Source: Opitutia bacterium (lineage in GTDB: Bacteria > Verrucomicrobiota > Verrucomicrobiae > Opitutales > UBA953). Taken from it: DNA of 42,407 nucleotides. The first letter of the stretch is position 1; each line of letters begins with the position of its first letter. Made by a program: the position numbers and the translations under genes. The notes under the pieces are model-generated. The model did no database searches and was not told the DNA's origin. It saw only the letters and a list, made by a program, of their open reading frames with translations. Of the stretch, positions 41,561 to 42,407 are shown one piece after another. The stretch lies in the NCBI GenBank assembly GCA_004558035.1, contig SFEJ01000017.1, positions 1 through 42,407 of the forward strand, written 5' to 3'.

Positions 41561-41977
41561 TCAAAGTCTGCCGCCGCACTTCGCGCAGAACGCCCCGCCG
41601 CTCACGGGAGCGCCGCAATGCGGACAAAACCGCCTGGCGGGAACGCTCCCGCCCGCGCTCTCCGTCGCGGCGCGCACGTTCTCGCCGTAGCGCCCGTAAA
41701 TCCGTCGGTTCGCGTCGGGAGAATTCGTCGTCGGGTCGTTCAGCACCACGTCCGCCACGCCCGTCGCCCGCGGCCACACCGCCCAGATGAACGCCGCGAT
41801 CCAGCCCACGCCGAAAAGCGTCGAGCCGAACACGTTCACCACGAAGATGATCCACTTGTAGTGGTGCCCGCGCCCGAACGCGATCAGCGTCGGCAAAAGA
41901 AAAACGACCAACCCGCCGATGCACAGCAGACCGATCCCTATCATGGCGCCGAGCGCCTCCGCTTCTTCTTCGCTCAT
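41561..41977 (-). CDS. Superinfection-immunity-like membrane protein with C-terminal zinc ribbon
   Basis: A 138-residue protein. Two N-terminal membrane helices contain KWIIFVVNVFGSTLFGVGWI followed by AAFIWAVWP, the pattern of the T4 Imm-like superinfection immunity family (N-x-G-x6-GW-x3-IWA). The last 25 residues form a zinc ribbon: CPHCGAP and CAKCGGRL. T4 Imm blocks DNA entry of further phages; most chromosomal relatives are untested. It lies 29 nt before the zinc-ribbon membrane gene and 21 nt after the P-loop gene, all on one strand. Confidence 0.75.
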   Translation of the reverse strand: MSEEEAEALGAMIGIGLLCIGGLVVFLLPTLIAFGRGHHYKWIIFVVNVFGSTLFGVGWIAAFIWAVWPRATGVADVVLNDPTTNSPDANRRIYGRYGENVRAATESAGGSVPARRFCPHCGAPVSGGAFCAKCGGRL

Positions 41978-41998
41978 GCGATCAGAGTTCCAGAAGTT

Positions 41999-42407
41999 TT
42001 ATAAATTATGCAGCTCGCGAACGCGCTCGACCGTTTTTTCCAATTTTTTCAGCTTGGTTTTGCTCCAATTTGCCCTTTCCTCATACTCAAAAGGTTCGAG
42101 CAGATGGACGAAATCGACCTTTCCGTTGTAATAAAAACGATAAACGGTCTCAAGGGTCTCTCCGAACGTTCTCGAAGCACAGATGATGACCTGGACGCTC
42201 CCGTCCGCGATAAAGTCGTTCAATACTTCTTCTGTTTCCTTTCCCGAACCGGGATCGCCCTTAGTGCGAATTCCGAAAACGATTCCGTCTATCGTGACGA
42301 TTTCCCCTTTAATCTCTTTAAGTCCTTTAGGTAAAGACTTTCCTGACTTTTTGAAGAAATTAAGAATTGTGCAGGTTTTTCCGGTGTTCGCCACTCCGCG
42401 AACTAAA
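41999..42407 (-). CDS. P-loop NTPase-like protein, 5' part outside window
   Basis: The frame is open through the right edge; the first visible residues are LVRGVANTGKTCTILNFF, where GVANTGKT is a Walker A motif, so the true start lies beyond the window. The remaining 130 residues include GEIVTIDGIVFGIRTKGD and a polar C-terminal helix ending in KTVERVRELHNL. No family is recognised. Base composition is markedly more AT-rich than in the rest of the window, which suggests recent acquisition. A small ATP/GTP-binding regulatory or defence protein is possible but unproven. Confidence 0.75.
   Translation of the reverse strand, partial: LVRGVANTGKTCTILNFFKKSGKSLPKGLKEIKGEIVTIDGIVFGIRTKGDPGSGKETEEVLNDFIADGSVQVIICASRTFGETLETVYRFYYNGKVDFVHLLEPFEYEERANWSKTKLKKLEKTVERVRELHNL

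Larger units (their letters stand above)
1..42407. repeat. Dispersed over-represented octamer GTTCCCGC / GCGGGAAC
   Basis: Reading both strands by eye, the core GTTCCCGC, often extended to GCGTTCCCGCG, occurs well over 100 times, about three per kb, in almost every gene and many gaps. At roughly 65-70% GC only about three to five copies are expected on both strands. It falls in several reading frames (Val-Pro-Ala, Ala-Gly-Thr, Gly-Asn-Ala, Arg-Glu-Arg peptides are all enriched), so codon bias alone does not explain it. Inverted pairs form the terminators at 15209-15248 and 36246-36285. The behaviour matches DNA-uptake sequences or HIP1-type iterated motifs; the function is inferred. Confidence 0.8.

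Overview
The window is one contiguous, GC-rich (about two thirds G+C by eye) bacterial chromosome segment. It most resembles a member of the Verrucomicrobiota, probably the Opitutales/Puniceicoccales side. The pointers are a PEP-CTERM protein, a Ser-type sulfatase, a giant chlamydial-type POMP/autotransporter repeat protein, Lys/Ala-rich tails on a housekeeping protein, and mixed use of Shine-Dalgarno and SD-less starts. This placement is an inference from gene content only.

Layout. 1-5224 (-): 3'-truncated giant surface repeat protein. 5364-8625 (-): CorC/HlyC-type transporter and RseP protease. 8849-12110 (+): PglC-like sugar transferase, Ppx/GppA phosphatase, and a QueH-Sua5 fusion joining two tRNA anticodon-loop modification activities. 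12187-13272 (-): a tightly coupled three-gene operon of two tiny ribbon-helix-helix-like proteins and a PEP-CTERM protein, with a palindromic operator in its promoter. 13514-17476: recN and a convergent sulfatase sharing a terminator. 17594-21258 (+): tRNA-Gly(CCC), a secreted unknown, a bifunctional-nuclease family protein, a Dus and pyrB. 21344-28692: superoxide dismutase, then an accessory block of surface-glycan genes (a glycosyltransferase switched off by a poly-C tract, an ATP-grasp/HAD fusion, a NeuD/PglD-like acyltransferase with a second poly-C tract, a PglE-like aminotransferase) interleaved with a Fic protein and a DinJ-YafQ toxin-antitoxin pair. 28820-37325: OPT transporter, dnaG-rpoD, LDH-type malate dehydrogenase, and a pstC with no other pst gene beside it. 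37520-40066: SNF2 helicase. 40067-40937: a repeat-filled gene-free stretch. 40938-42407 (-): zinc-ribbon membrane protein, superinfection-immunity-like protein and the end of an AT-rich P-loop gene.

Two signals run beyond ordinary annotation. First, the octamer GTTCCCGC/GCGGGAAC occurs well over 100 times in this 42 kb (a few expected by composition), in genes, in gaps and as inverted pairs forming terminators, which is how DNA-uptake sequences behave in Neisseriaceae and Pasteurellaceae. Second, the RHH/RHH/PEP-CTERM operon carries GGTGT-N3-ACACC exactly between its -35 and -10 boxes and again inside its second gene, suggesting a self-regulated control module for an exported surface protein.

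Many long open frames opposite or out of frame with these genes are a by-product of high GC and are not listed.
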